NCBI RefSeq assembly: GCF_000165425.1
Contig: NW_001798989.1
Span: 496,001 to 560,000, forward strand
DNA length: 64,000 nucleotides
From: Paramecium tetraurelia
Taxonomy: Eukaryota > Ciliophora > Oligohymenophorea > Peniculida > Parameciidae
Direction of reading: 5' to 3'
The position numbers were made by a program, and so were the translations under genes. This document shows, one piece after another, positions 1-11,618 of this stretch. The notes under the pieces were generated by a model, which searched no databases, was not told where the DNA came from, and was given only the letters and a program-made list of their open reading frames with translations. The stretch's first letter is position 1; each line of letters starts with the position of its first letter.

Positions 1-1062
1 AGGGACAGAGTCCGTAGTATATCCGAATTAGATGATGACTTAAAATTAAATGTGATTAGAGAGTTCGATGAGAAGAGTTACATTTCTTAAATTAATTTTG
101 AAAGAAGTCCTCAAAGTGATTTGAAATCTGTCATTGAACAAAGAATGGAACAGTCCCAAAACCATTATTTCAATGAGGCTCAATTGGATGACGTAACTAT
201 ACTCCTTAATTTTAGGCATACTATGTAATTCAATAGGCTAAGGCTGAGATTTAGAACAATCAACAATTAGAAGTTTGGTTCTAAGAAGTCTATGGAGATT
301 TCATTGATATGATACAAGACAAATATGTCACCATGTAGCATAATCTCAATGAGTTAGATTCAGATGGATGGGTCATTGAAAAAAACACTAAATAATTAGT
401 AATCAAATATAAAATTGACTCCAAAAATTCAACAGTAACTCTTTTTATGGATTCAGTCTTCGAAGCCAACATCACTAAATTAATGGCTTTAATCAATGAA
501 ATTGAACTCTATCAAAATTATGTACCTTTTTGTGTCAGATCATCCATGCCTAAAAGGATCGGAAAATGTTGCAAGATTTGTGATATTCAAGTCTACTTTC
601 CCTTGATCTCAGATAGGAAAGCTGTCTTTGTTGGAGAAGGCATCGATAGACTCAACATTAACGGAACCATTGTTTTTTTATGTAAATCTGTTGATAATAA
701 TCCTGAATTTCTTAAATTACATAATGTAGATTTATCAAAGGATAAAGGAAAGTTTGTAAACTTGATACTTAATTATTATGTTTTTGAACTCACACCACTT
801 AGTGATAATAAATGTAGAGTAAGGGCTGTTACTAATTCAGATCCTTAATGTAGATACGTTCCAAAAGCCTTGGTAGCACTTGTAGCTAGAAAAGTAATTA
901 TAATGTATATCTTAGATGGCAAGCACCTTGTTTGAAAAAATGTAAAAGATTACCTAGAATTTCGCCAAAAGCCCCTGGTATCCAAAATATCTTGAAAATT
1001 AAGAATTTTATAATTGGATTGACAATAAAGTAACCAACCACTTTTCTAAACAATAAAATTGA
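1..1062 (+). CDS. START-like lipid-binding domain protein, 3' part
   Basis: The 5' end lies outside the window; reading starts in frame at base 1. Introns are 193-215 (23 nt) and 894-915 (22 nt), and the gene ends at TGA 1060-1062. The last ~200 residues resemble a START domain: a stretch beginning MDSVFEANITKLMALINEIE, a central segment with VRSSMPKRIGK, then a C-terminal helix with VPKALVALVARKMASTLFEK. START domains bind lipids or sterols in the cytosol; the substrate cannot be told from sequence. Several TAA/TAG codons sit inside the frame as Gln. The splice at 894 is preferred over stopping at TGA 933 because it restores the amphipathic end helix (SPWYPKYLENQEFYNW). Family call is moderately secure; an alternative is a more general lipid-transfer fold. 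Confidence 0.6.
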
Positions 1063-1459
1063 TTAATTCTCTTTATTTATATAATAATTATTAATTATTT
1101 TGTAATTTTATTAAGATTGTGATTTGGTAATTCATCTATTCCTTAAGGATCTAAGAATTGATATTATTATTATTAAAAAATAATCAAAATATGATATGAT
1201 ATGATGAAACTCTTTTATTCAACATAAATTATCAAAGCTAGATATTAAAATATTAACTGCCCCTCTTAGAAACGGATACAAATCTCCAGAAAACAAGAAA
1301 TAAAGACCATTGTCCTAAAGAATTCAGAACATTTATTTAAAAAATATAAGTGAAAATTAAATTTATTTAATTCAATTTCAATTTAATGTTGTTCTAAAAT
1401 TTTAGAAAAAAGTAGGAATTTGAGATCATAATTAATTTTTGAATAACTTAAAATATTTA
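1063..1459. other. Intergenic, convergent 3' regions
   Basis: AT-rich spacer between two convergent genes. It contains a short ATGAT repeat near 1190-1205 and homopolymer runs. I see no convincing coding frame. Confidence 0.5.
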
Positions 1460-4400
1460 TCAAATTAAAGTGTCTACTTTAGTTTTATTTCTTTTGTAAC
1501 AGTAGTATCCTGTTCCCAATATTAGACAGCCTCCCAATATACCCAAAGTAACCCAAACTCCTGTATGGCCACTAGTAGTAGTATTATCGTGATCGTCATC
1601 ATTACCACCAGGGCCTCTAATAGTTATGGGTATTGAATCCATTGAGAAATCGTTTCTAACTACAATATTGCCCATTGATATATCAAATTTTCCGTCAAGC
1701 AATAGTTTTGGAGATGGATTAATCTTATACAAAGATAATTATTCAATATGTTCTGAATTGGTAATGTAATACAACTAATTATAAATATATAATAGTACTT
1801 AGTTTTCGTATGAGTACAATTCCTGTTAAACCTAATACGATCCAAAATAGAATGTTGGTTTTAAGGCTGCAAAAAAGGTTACTGCTGAATTGGTAGATTA
1901 AACCTTAGGTAATTAATAGATTGCCTAGACCAATCTCATTTAGGCAGAATCTGTGTATGAAACTTATATGAAATTATTAACAATTCTAACTGTTGAGAAT
2001 ATGTATCCCAAGATTGAGAATGATCCATAGCCTTACAAAACAAAAACAATCTTTTTTTATATCAAATTGCATTAATCAGTAGAACAAGAAAACTCTATGT
2101 GTATTCCATAATGAGGACCTTAGGTGCCAAATAGAATAAAATCTGCTTTGTATGATACATCAGTAGTCACAACATTAATTGTTTTGATGCAAGAGTAAAT
2201 AGTATCTTTAGGCACAAAGAAGTCTTGATTGAGAAAATCGTATAAATCGAAAGTAATTTTGTTGGTTCTCTAAATTTGATTCTGTTTTATGCTATATTCA
2301 AGTACAATTAATGCATAATTGTGATCAGTGCAATATACGTGATAGTGATTCTTCTTAATTTTTTAAATAGTTAATCCATACTAGAAATTATCCAAATCTG
2401 TAACACTTACTTTACCGTAATTTTAAGCTTTGGATAAGTCTAGAATATTTTTGGAGTATGCCAAGATCTCCTGTTTTTAAATAATAAAGATATTTTCAGT
2501 ATCTATGTATCCTGATATGATGTCACCATTAATTTATAGCCAAGAACTACCTATTTTACAATTGGTATTCTCACATTGTATTCCACCAACATACTATAAT
2601 TTATCTTTAACACATTAAATCAAGACCTAGGAATCAAAACTTGCTATGACATCTCCACATGAATAATCTGCAGTTATTTTTTCAGTGACTACAACTTCAT
2701 TTGTCTTTTTACTAATTAGAACATAGGAGTCATGTTTCAGAACAAAAATATAGTTTGTACTGAAATCAATTGCATTCATAGAATTATTTAGATAATATGG
2801 TTTTACAACTTCAAAAGGATTTATAATTTCTGCTTTTCTGTCTTTGAATTGAGGTATCATCAATTCAAATTAGGCTACCTCACCGGAATACCAATCAGTA
2901 CCCATATCTTAAATATAATTGTGTTCCTGATTGGATGTTAAATTAGTTTTTATGTTTAATTTATCCTTCTTAATTTTTACGCTAAGTTAATTGTTAACCA
3001 ATCTGAACTTTCGATTAACCAATAACAGTTATTCATTTGAGTAGACTATAGTGTAATCTTAATCTTAAATGAAAGTATTGTCATCAAAAATAACTGAATA
3101 TTACAATTAAGGATATCTTTATATGTAATATATCCAAACATTTTCTTTATTAAATTAGAATACGTTATCCTAAGTTGCTGTCACAAATTAATTGGCTTTG
3201 TCCCAATCTTGGACACAATATAATGAATTGTGATCAGTCAACTCAACAACATACGATAAGATAACAGATTTGAATTCAGATTTTGCTTTGACATGCAGCA
3301 AATTATTGTATGGCGCCCAAAAGAAGGATTCAATACTTTCAATCTGGTAGTTATAAAAGGATGGAGTTTTCTCTAGATAGATATTTGTAGGATCTTATCG
3401 ATTGTAAACTTGGAACGTAAATTTTCCTTAAGCTTACTATTAAAGTATAGCGAATCGCTCAAAAAAATTGATAACACGAATATCTTATGATTATGAAATG
3501 GCCATTTCGTATCCAAAAGAGAAATCTGTTCTAGTTAAATTCAAGATCAGAAGTTAATTCTATTCTTATCCATTAACGACAAACAAAAGTTAGCTGAAAT
3601 CAGTTGAAAACAATTTTTAAGGATCCCAGTTGAGAAATCCGAATTAGCTCAATTTTTCAGAATTAATAATGTAAAGAAAATCAACAATCTGATAATTATA
3701 CACTCCAATAGCTTTTGCTGCTTTTGAAAATATTAGTAAATATTAATAACTCAAATAAATGCTGTCTATAGATTTGATTTAGTCATCATCTTTTAGGGTA
3801 ATAGTTTTGTTGATATAATTGTTTGACAAAAATTTATAATGGAACAATGTTTTCTCATTTAATATAGTGATGAATGTAAATTAATAATTCTGATATTGGA
3901 TAACAGTATTTTCCTTAGTAATTTCAAAATTCAACTTAGTCTTATACTACTATTGGCATATCTCAGCCTAAAGATTGTTACAAAAATAAATTGTCAACTC
4001 TTTTTCCTTATTCTAAGTGATTATCGAAAAAGGTTAATCAAAAGATTATGCCATAGAAATAGTTTAAAGGAAGATTAAGTCGGTTAAACTCAAATTTTTA
4101 TTTGTATACTTTTCTGAGAAGTCTCCAGTAACGGCGATATATGTAAGATTTCCACCTCCAAGTGCATTTTCTTTAGTTTTCTTTTAAAAACTGATTTTTT
4201 ATTTAGGGCCAGAAACTAATTATCTAGGACGGGTAAGGGAATCATATGCAAATATTTGTTCTGTATAAAATGGAGAATCTTTAATATTTCCCTTTGATAC
4301 TAGTTACAAATCTACAGAGTTGATTGAAACTGTCTAATATTCTATAGTGACTTAACATGCATTTAGAATTAGTTTTGCATTTCCAGTTATACCTTGATCA

Positions 4401-5641
4401 TTATTGTGATACTAGATCTAATATTTAGAGCGACTTAAATAATGTCTAACATTTGCATTGGTGAAGACTAACAAATCATTTTAAATCTAATCTGTCATTA
4501 CATTGCTGAAATCTCCTTATACAATCTAAATTATCTATAAATATTTATCAAATGCTATTATTTGAGTGGGGGAAGTTAAAAATATAAAATTATTGCTGTA
4601 ATGAATTTTCGAATTTGATAAGTCATCTGTTGAAACATAAGTTCTATAGCTTTGTATGATAGAGTGTTTTTATACGATTGCAAATTCGTTATTATTGAAT
4701 TAATAATCAAACGATATAGATTCTCCTAAGAGACGTCCCTATTGACTAAATTGGAACGTATCATTAGAAGGGTAGTATTTGAGTAAAAAAACATTTCCAG
4801 TCTTGTCTAAAATAGCAATTTAATCAGCTGGACTAATTTTGGCATCAACCATATCAAAGGAATATTAGGTAATATTCACATATTTTTGAATTAACTCTTA
4901 GTTAATTGTCTTTTGGAGTTTTATGTCTTTGTTCGCTAAATCATAAGTAAACAATTCAATAATTGCAGGATTATTATTAGTTTTCAAAGTAATTCTATAT
5001 ATATAGTTCTAAGTGCTTACAATGTATCTTTATTAATTTTTTTCATAAGGATACACATTTTATATTAATTATTTTTAATCATCCTTTTCGCTAATCAAAT
5101 AAAAATATGTTTATGGCTCTTCACCATTAACCTAATAGCAATCTGTTATTAGATGAGATATATCTAAAATAGTTGAAGATTGGCAAATAATTTAGTCAGT
5201 CTTTCCAAGTAAAACTGTTTTATCAAAGGTTGGGTATCTCTATTAAGTACCTGCAACAATTTTTTCTGTCCATGCCAAAACTTATTCATCTTGATTTCTG
5301 ATAGCTAATAGTTAAAATTTATTAATCCACTAACCTTGATTGGTAGTCAAAACTGAGTATGATAACAATTTATTCACTAAAACATTTAAGTTTGATATTA
5401 TACCATTAGGAATCGTTTCTTTTGTAGCTTTTAAGTTAATCGGCGGTACCAAAGTAACCTTGCTATTCTAGTCAGTTAAGGTGACGATGTCGTTGTATTT
5501 CACTTAACTAAAATACTCCGATATATCCTATACAATTATTTCATTCTCCTTTCCGACTATCTTCGTGTAATCACTTGGGAATAATGAGCAATCTTTGGCT
5601 ATGCTCTTAAGAATACAACTCAATAATGTGATGTAAATCAT
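1460..5641 (-). CDS. Very large type I membrane protein, unknown function
   Basis: ATG at 5641-5639 opens a frame with a hydrophobic signal peptide (MIYITLLSCILKSIAKDC). The frame runs with one 24-nt intron near 1771-1794 to TGA at 1460-1462. Total length minus the intron is divisible by three and gives about 1,385 aa. The long ectodomain has no repeat or motif I recognise. The last ~60 residues hold an acidic Asp/Asn-Thr spacer (GGNDDDHDNTTTSGHTG), one transmembrane helix (VWVTLGILGGCLILGTGYYC) and a short basic tail (KRNKTKVDTLI). This predicts a surface or secretory-pathway protein with a big extracellular part. It is not the cysteine-rich surface antigen type, since Cys is sparse. Function unknown. 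Confidence 0.75.
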
Positions 5642-6552
5642 TTTAGATTTAAAATTCAATATAATTAACTATATCACAAAAGAACTTATATATCACTTTA
5701 AATCTATATTTACGTTGTATATAGAGTTATTAAATACTACTTTTGCTTAATCTATATAGAAAATTAAAATTTTTATTATATAACCTTGAAATTTGTATTT
5801 GTATTTCTATTTCCAAATTATAGTCACAAATTAAAAATAATTACATTAAACCGAAGTAGAAACGATCGTGGTTCTCATCATTAATCCAAAAAAGTAAAGT
5901 AGTCATGATGGTAGGAGATCTTCAAAATTAATTCTTCTAAATTAGGCTCTTATTTATATATAAATATGAATTACATTATCTAAAAAGCTAAGTAATCTTA
6001 AACGAATCACAAACATAATTCAAAATTTGATAATGATATAATCTGATAAATCAATTTTGACCCCTAATCTAGTGGGTAAAAAACCATTAAGAAATGTCTA
6101 AAAAATGTAAGAAGTCAAGAAATTTGTATTCTTTTAATTAAAATCGTGATTCAATTATTTAGAGCATTTAAAATACAATCTGTTTAGTTTTATATCTAAA
6201 ATGTGTGAAATCTTACATAATTGATATACTACTTTAAGCAATTAATAATTTTGTATAAGATATAATGCAATCAAAGAGCTTATTATTTTCAGAGATGAGA
6301 AGACTGGAACTAATTGGTTAAATAAACTATAAATCTTAATAATTTAGTAATATTTTTGTGATTCATATATTCTTCAATTTATATTTTAAAAATTAGCTAT
6401 TATTTATTATTTAACTCTCATTTATGATCTAATCGTTTTCTGTATATATTATAAGACTTTTTTGAAAATGAACTTCAAGTATTTTATTTCATTTTCTCAT
6501 AAAATTCTATATAAATTTGTATAAATGTTAATGTGTCTAAATAAATAATTTT
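5642..6552. other. Intergenic, no gene seen
   Basis: About 900 bp of very AT-rich sequence upstream of the large minus-strand membrane protein gene. Short open frames exist on both strands, but none looks protein-like or has a plausible start and intron structure. Confidence 0.4.
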
Positions 6553-7358
6553 ATGAATATTGAGAAATTCGTTTTTGTAAATGTTATTTTAAATTAAGCC
6601 TTTGATTTTCTTAGTATAGACGACCTTATATTCACTGCGTAAAAAATTTCTTTGTAGAATAAGCAAATTTTAATGTTAAACAACGGATTGGTCAAGATGA
6701 GATCATTTCTCATTTGTTGAAAAATAAATCAACTAATGAGCAGATTTGTTAATCCATCAAAAAGACATTTCTTAAGATATAAAGATCCTAGAATAAATGA
6801 ACAAATAAAAAATCAGTATCTGAAATAAATTTATTAAATTAATGATTAAGTCAAAGTAATAAAAGCTATTAGAATTGATGTGAATCTTTTAAGAATAGAG
6901 AAAACTCAATAACGAAAATATACCAAAATTAAGTGGAACTGTATCCATATACATCTTAAAAGTTATTTTAGCCATTCGTCTACCAAAAATGTTATTAAGT
7001 GGGAATTCAAACCAATTTCTTAAATTTTATAAATGGTGTACACAAAAAGTGTAATCTCTAAGCTTATGCATTCTAATAATATATAATAATAGCTATTTCA
7101 TTCATCTCTAATGCTCTTACAAATTTAACCGAATGTGGAATACTTTGTAGGTTTTAGATTAAAAGGGACTGGACAATCAACTATATTGATAGAGGATCAA
7201 AACTGAGCCAACCCATGGAAAATAAAAACTTGGAATTAAAATCCTTCCACTATCCTAGAGTATCTAATATTAATAGATTTAGAGTTTTAAATCCTTTGAA
7301 TTTACAGAATATCATTGATAAGAAGCTTTCATTGAAATTTGATTAATTATTTTTTGTT
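6553..7358 (+). pseudogene. Possible F-box-like gene or gene remnant
   Basis: From ATG 6553 a frame reads protein-like sequence with an F-box-like start (NQAFDFLSIDDLIFTAQKNF) and then a Lys/Gln-rich helix, until TGA at 6798. Downstream, other frames also look coding (for example VEYFVGFRLKGTGQSTILIE near 7130-7195, and ELKSFHYPRVSNINRFRVLN near 7220-7290). I could not join them with ordinary 20-30 nt introns. This fits either a multi-exon gene I failed to resolve or a decayed copy. Boundaries are approximate. Confidence 0.25.
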
Positions 7359-7365
7359 GTAAAAA

Positions 7366-8067
7366 ATGGATTATAAGACAGAATAAAGATAAAAACTATT
7401 TAGAATTTCTAATCCTGCTCAGAAAGCCCAAACTTTAGTACCAAGACAGTTAAGAGATGACAGTTTAAAACCATAGCAATAACAATAAATGTAAAAAATA
7501 GTTGTTAGTGATGATTAATTGAGAAAGGTTATTATAGATCATCATTAATGATTAGTAAAATGAGTAACTAAAATCTGAGCTGACGGCAACTAAGGAATAA
7601 TATAAAATTTTACAAGAGGATTATAAAAAATTATAATCCAAATATCAAAATCTATAATCATAGATGAGAGGACCACATTAAGAGATGCTGATGGCTCAAG
7701 AAATGTAAAGGCATTTAAGACATTACTAATACTATGAATTTATTTAAGAAGCAATGATGCCTCAACAGTAATTCTAGACAGATGGAATGACTTATGAATA
7801 AATATTAGAATTATAAGAGTAAATTGGGCACGTTTCAAAAGGTCTTACCAAATAGGAAATCAAAAAAATTCCAAAGAGATAGGTCAACCAAAAATAAAAA
7901 GACCCGTAATATTACTTTAATTTTTTAGATGTACTATTTGTTACAACGATATCGAAAAATTTGATAAAATCAGAGAATTAAAGTGTAGACATTAGTACCA
8001 TTCTAAATGCATTAAAAAATGGCTACTTTCTTAAAAGAAATGTCCCATCTGTTAAACAGAAGTATGA
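7366..8067 (+). CDS. RING-H2 finger protein, probable E3 ubiquitin ligase
   Basis: ATG 7366 to TGA 8065-8067 with introns 7528-7555 (28 nt, starting GTTATT) and 7906-7928 (23 nt). The N-terminal half is Gln/Lys-rich with a coiled coil after the first intron (DDQLRKQNEQLKSEL). The last ~45 residues form a RING-H2 domain: CTIC, then CRHQYHSKC, then CPIC, in the C3H2C3 order. The stop follows five residues after the last Cys. Such proteins pass ubiquitin from an E2 to a target. Substrate and location cannot be predicted. The RING call is firm; the first splice site is inferred from coiled-coil continuity. Confidence 0.8.
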
Positions 8068-8211
8068 TTTAAAAATAAATAATATCTTATTGCTATTTAT
8101 TCTAGATGGTCTTTCAATGCATTATTTTTCAAGTGTTCAGTTCTAATTATCTTGAGTAAAGTAATAAATATTAAATAAATTTAAATGCTTAAAGCCAATA
8201 ATATATTATAT

Positions 8212-10093
8212 TCATTATTGATAAGATTATTTTTTAACACATAAAAATCCATTGTTGTTTTTATTTCTAACTGTGGTTGATTGTTCAGCATTCTCTTTTG
8301 AGATTAACTTTTGATTTTTTAATTTTTGTTAACTATTCAATTTTAAGACCTAACTATATATAGATTCACTAGGATGGCTACATAATTCTTTAAGAATTCT
8401 ATCTTTTAAAGTGTCTTCATTTGCAACATGTTAACTAGGTTATGAAGTATATTGTTAAGAATTAATGTTAGCCATGATGAACTACCTTTTACCCTCTATT
8501 TAATCAAAAGAAGGCTATTTTGCTTGTTTGGAATTGGATCTCCTATTTTAATGGTTATCAATTTTTAAATTTAATTATTAATTATTTCTCGATTAAGGTT
8601 CTTAGTGAAGTGGAGTTAATGATTTTTGGTTAGGCAAAGAATCATAATTGGTTTTGGAAAATTCTTTTTAACTTTTTTGTTCAAATAAATTATTGTTCAC
8701 TTAAGGGTACTAGTATTAAGCTTAGATATAATAAAATAGTTTTACATCTTTGACTAGCATGATTAGTAATGAGCTTAAAGGTTTGAGGACCTGAAGTAGT
8801 CATATTTTTCTAATGTTTAGGTGTTAATTATTATCCATCTTCAAAACTTTTCCTATCTGTATCCTTATTATTTTTTTACATGTACAACTAGCTTAAATTA
8901 TTTATTAACTGCTAATTATTTTATTCATTAATTTTATCAAATTCAGAAGAGGTTTTTTATTTTTCGTTTTTTTAGACATAATATTTTTCATTAATTTCCA
9001 ATTATTTGTTTAAGCATTTTTATGAATTCAATTATTCTCCAACACTAATATTATGTTTATAGCTTTCTCTTTCATTTGGAGTAATTAAAGGATTATTTTT
9101 TTGATTGTAAGTTGTTTATTGCCAGCTCTCGGGTGTATTTGTTCTACTTTCTCTTCTGGAGTTTTATATGGTGGATGTTGGATTCGAATAAGTATTTGAT
9201 TTCGATTTCTACATTTATGATTACTATTATTGCTATTACAGAATTCTAATTGGAGATTGTGTATGATCCTTGATTGGATTAGAATAGGTACTCTAATATA
9301 TATCTTCTCCCTCTAACATCTCAAACACTTTCATATCTACAGGAGAATTATTAGTATTCTATCTGATCTTTGGACTATTTTCCAACTTGATTTATAAAGA
9401 ACGACTATCTGAGGTCGATGAATCATCACTCTTTAATAATAACAGATTGTAACACATTTTATTCATATCTGCCAAAATCTGACTTTGTTCAAATTTAATA
9501 GGTTTGGCTTAAAATTCCTAAGTGCATTCAGACAATTATTCTTTTGTCTGAAGAACTCTCTTTTCATATCGACTCATGATGTCTTCAAAAGGTTTCATAT
9601 CCATTTTCTTAACAATGTTGTCATGATTTTTTTCGATATCTATCTAGAATTACTTTATTTGTGCATCAATCTACTTAATTTAAGTAGCTTTTAATTGAAT
9701 AGAGTTTAGTAACATATGATGATCATTTTGGAACTTCTATAAGTAAGTTTATTTTAATTAATTTGCAGTCTAAATAACAGAATCAAAGAATTATTAACAA
9801 CTTTCCTGATGTTCCTGAAGTTATTTACTTGATATTGCCTCTATGTTATTAAATTCCTAGGATTTATATATGCATTATTCCATTATTTGTTACAATAGTT
9901 CTTAAAAGCGATGTATCCGTTGCTATCTCAGAACTTCATGCTAATTCTCTTATGTCTCCTCAATTTTTAATCCTTTCAAAGCTAAAGTTAATGCGCATTT
10001 AGAACAAAATTATTTAGTTTTATCACATTATACATAGTATTTTGCCTAAGTTAATTTATAACATTTACTTTTTTATTTGGATGCTTGGCACAT
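8212..10093 (-). CDS. B-box-like zinc-finger coiled-coil protein
   Basis: ATG at 10093-10091, one 25-nt intron (8721-8745), TGA at 8212-8214, giving about 618 aa with length divisible by three. The first ~50 residues have a Cys/His pattern like a B-box (YYVQCDKTKQFCSKCALTLA, then EENQHE). A helical region follows, then a long Ser/Gln/Asn-rich low-complexity C-terminal half. Ciliate genomes carry many such B-box plus coiled-coil proteins of unknown role. The start lies only 30 bp from the start of the divergent zinc-finger gene, so both must share one promoter region. No RING precedes the B-box, so this is not a TRIM protein. Confidence 0.65.
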
Positions 10094-10123
10094 TAGTTAT
10101 TACTTTGTTCTTTCTGTTTAAAT
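10094..10123. promoter_or_regulatory. 30-bp bidirectional promoter gap
   Basis: Only 30 bp separate the start codons of the divergent B-box-like and C2HC zinc-finger genes. Any core promoter must overlap one or both coding starts. Confidence 0.6.
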
Positions 10124-11572
10124 ATGTTTGAACTCTTTAAAATTCTCTCTTATTCTGTTAAAACAAACGATGTTTCTTCTGAATCTGAAGATGAAATTGA
10201 TCCACTCATTATCGGTTAAAAATTATTAAAAAATAATAAAAGAAATTTCATGAAGCCATCCTCTAATGCTTCTCAATAAGCAAATCAGTGGGCTTTGAAA
10301 AAGAAGGAGCAAATGGAAAAGGCTGCTCAGATGAGAGCAGAACGAAAATTAGCTGCAACTGGAGAAATGGCTTTGGGTAATAAACCAAATTATGGTACTT
10401 ATATTGAGTATCCAAAGATTACGACAAACCTCCAAGCTAGAATTCTTAAAAACAATATTATTAACCTGATTTAGGTAATAATAACGTACGATAACAACAA
10501 TATGGGCAGTAGTAATTTTAAATGAATGATATTGGTTTTCAAAATGTTTAGCCTAACCGGCAATCATCCTTAGGAAAGCAACAACCCTAACCCTCTTATG
10601 ATAAGTATGGATATAATTAAAACAATTAATTTTCAAATAATAAACCGCCTAGTTAGGAAGGATAAAGAAAAGTTCAATAGGGTGTTTAAGCTAAGCCTTA
10701 AATGAATTAAGCCTAACAGAGTAGATAATAATATGGTAAAATTGAGGATGACTATGATTATTAAAATAGATAATATGGACAACCTAAACAATAATAATAA
10801 TAATAACAATATAATGCAAAACAGCCTCCACCAGTTTAAAAACAATAATAATACAGACCACCATCAGGTACTTATGATTAATCTAATGGATATAATAAAC
10901 CTTCAAATTAATCAATTAAACCGCCTGTTCAATCAAATAAACAACCGGCAAACAATAAATAATAAAGTAATCTTAGAACTAATTAATAACCCACTTACCA
11001 ACCATAATAATAGTACTACAATCCAATCGATGACATTCCAATTAAAAAAAGTGATAATATTCCTAATATAAATATTCAAAATCCTGAACCATTATATGAA
11101 TGTTCAAAGGGTTGTGGCAGATCTTTTGCAAAACTTGCTTTATAAAAACATGAAAAGATTTGTGTGAAAGTATTCCAAAAATAAAGAAAACAATTTGATG
11201 CATAGAAACACAGAATTATTAGTAATGAACAAATAAGTCATATTAAAAACTAAGATAAGATTGAATAAAAATATGAAAAAGCCTTAGGTTTATATTTATT
11301 CTATAATTTTAGCTAAGAAACAAAACTGGAAAAATCAATCCGAAGCCTTTAGAGCTGCCATTATTGCTGCAAAAGGTGGAAAGCTGACTAAAGATCAAAA
11401 GGTTTGAAATTTAATAATAATATAGAATGCAATGTAAGAGGCTAGCAAATCAAATTTAGTCTAATGCAACTATTGTGGAAGAAGCTTCAATTAATAAGCA
11501 GCCGAAAGACACATTCCTTTTTGTGCTTAAAAATCAAAGATTCCTCCCAAACAACCATAAAAAAGGAGATGA
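10124..11572 (+). CDS. Gln-rich C2HC-type zinc-finger protein (ZC2HC1/FAM164-like)
   Basis: ATG 10124 to TGA 11570-11572 with introns 10395-10417 (23 nt), 11288-11312 (25 nt) and 11402-11425 (24 nt), giving about 458 aa. Two zinc knuckles of the C-x2/3-C...H...C kind are visible: ECSKGCGRSFAKLALQKHEK with a Cys two residues on, and CNYCGRSFNQQAAERHIPFC. This pairing is the ZC2HC1 arrangement. Between residues ~100 and ~300 the protein is dominated by Gln, Asn, Pro and Tyr. One poly-Gln tract (around 10785-10810) is encoded almost wholly by TAA codons, strong internal evidence for the ciliate code. Vertebrate relatives are poorly characterised. No function is assigned. Confidence 0.8.
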
Positions 11573-11618
11573 CCATTAATAATTCATTAAGATTTATATA
11601 TAAACGATTAATTATTTA

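Noticed and set aside
933-935. TGA as the end of the START-domain gene
   Set aside because: A consensus 22-nt intron (894-915) changes the frame before this TGA and restores the family's C-terminal helix, ending at 1062.
3896-4078. Plus-strand 60-aa frame with hydrophobic start
   Set aside because: It lies antisense inside the large membrane-protein gene, whose frame is continuous there.
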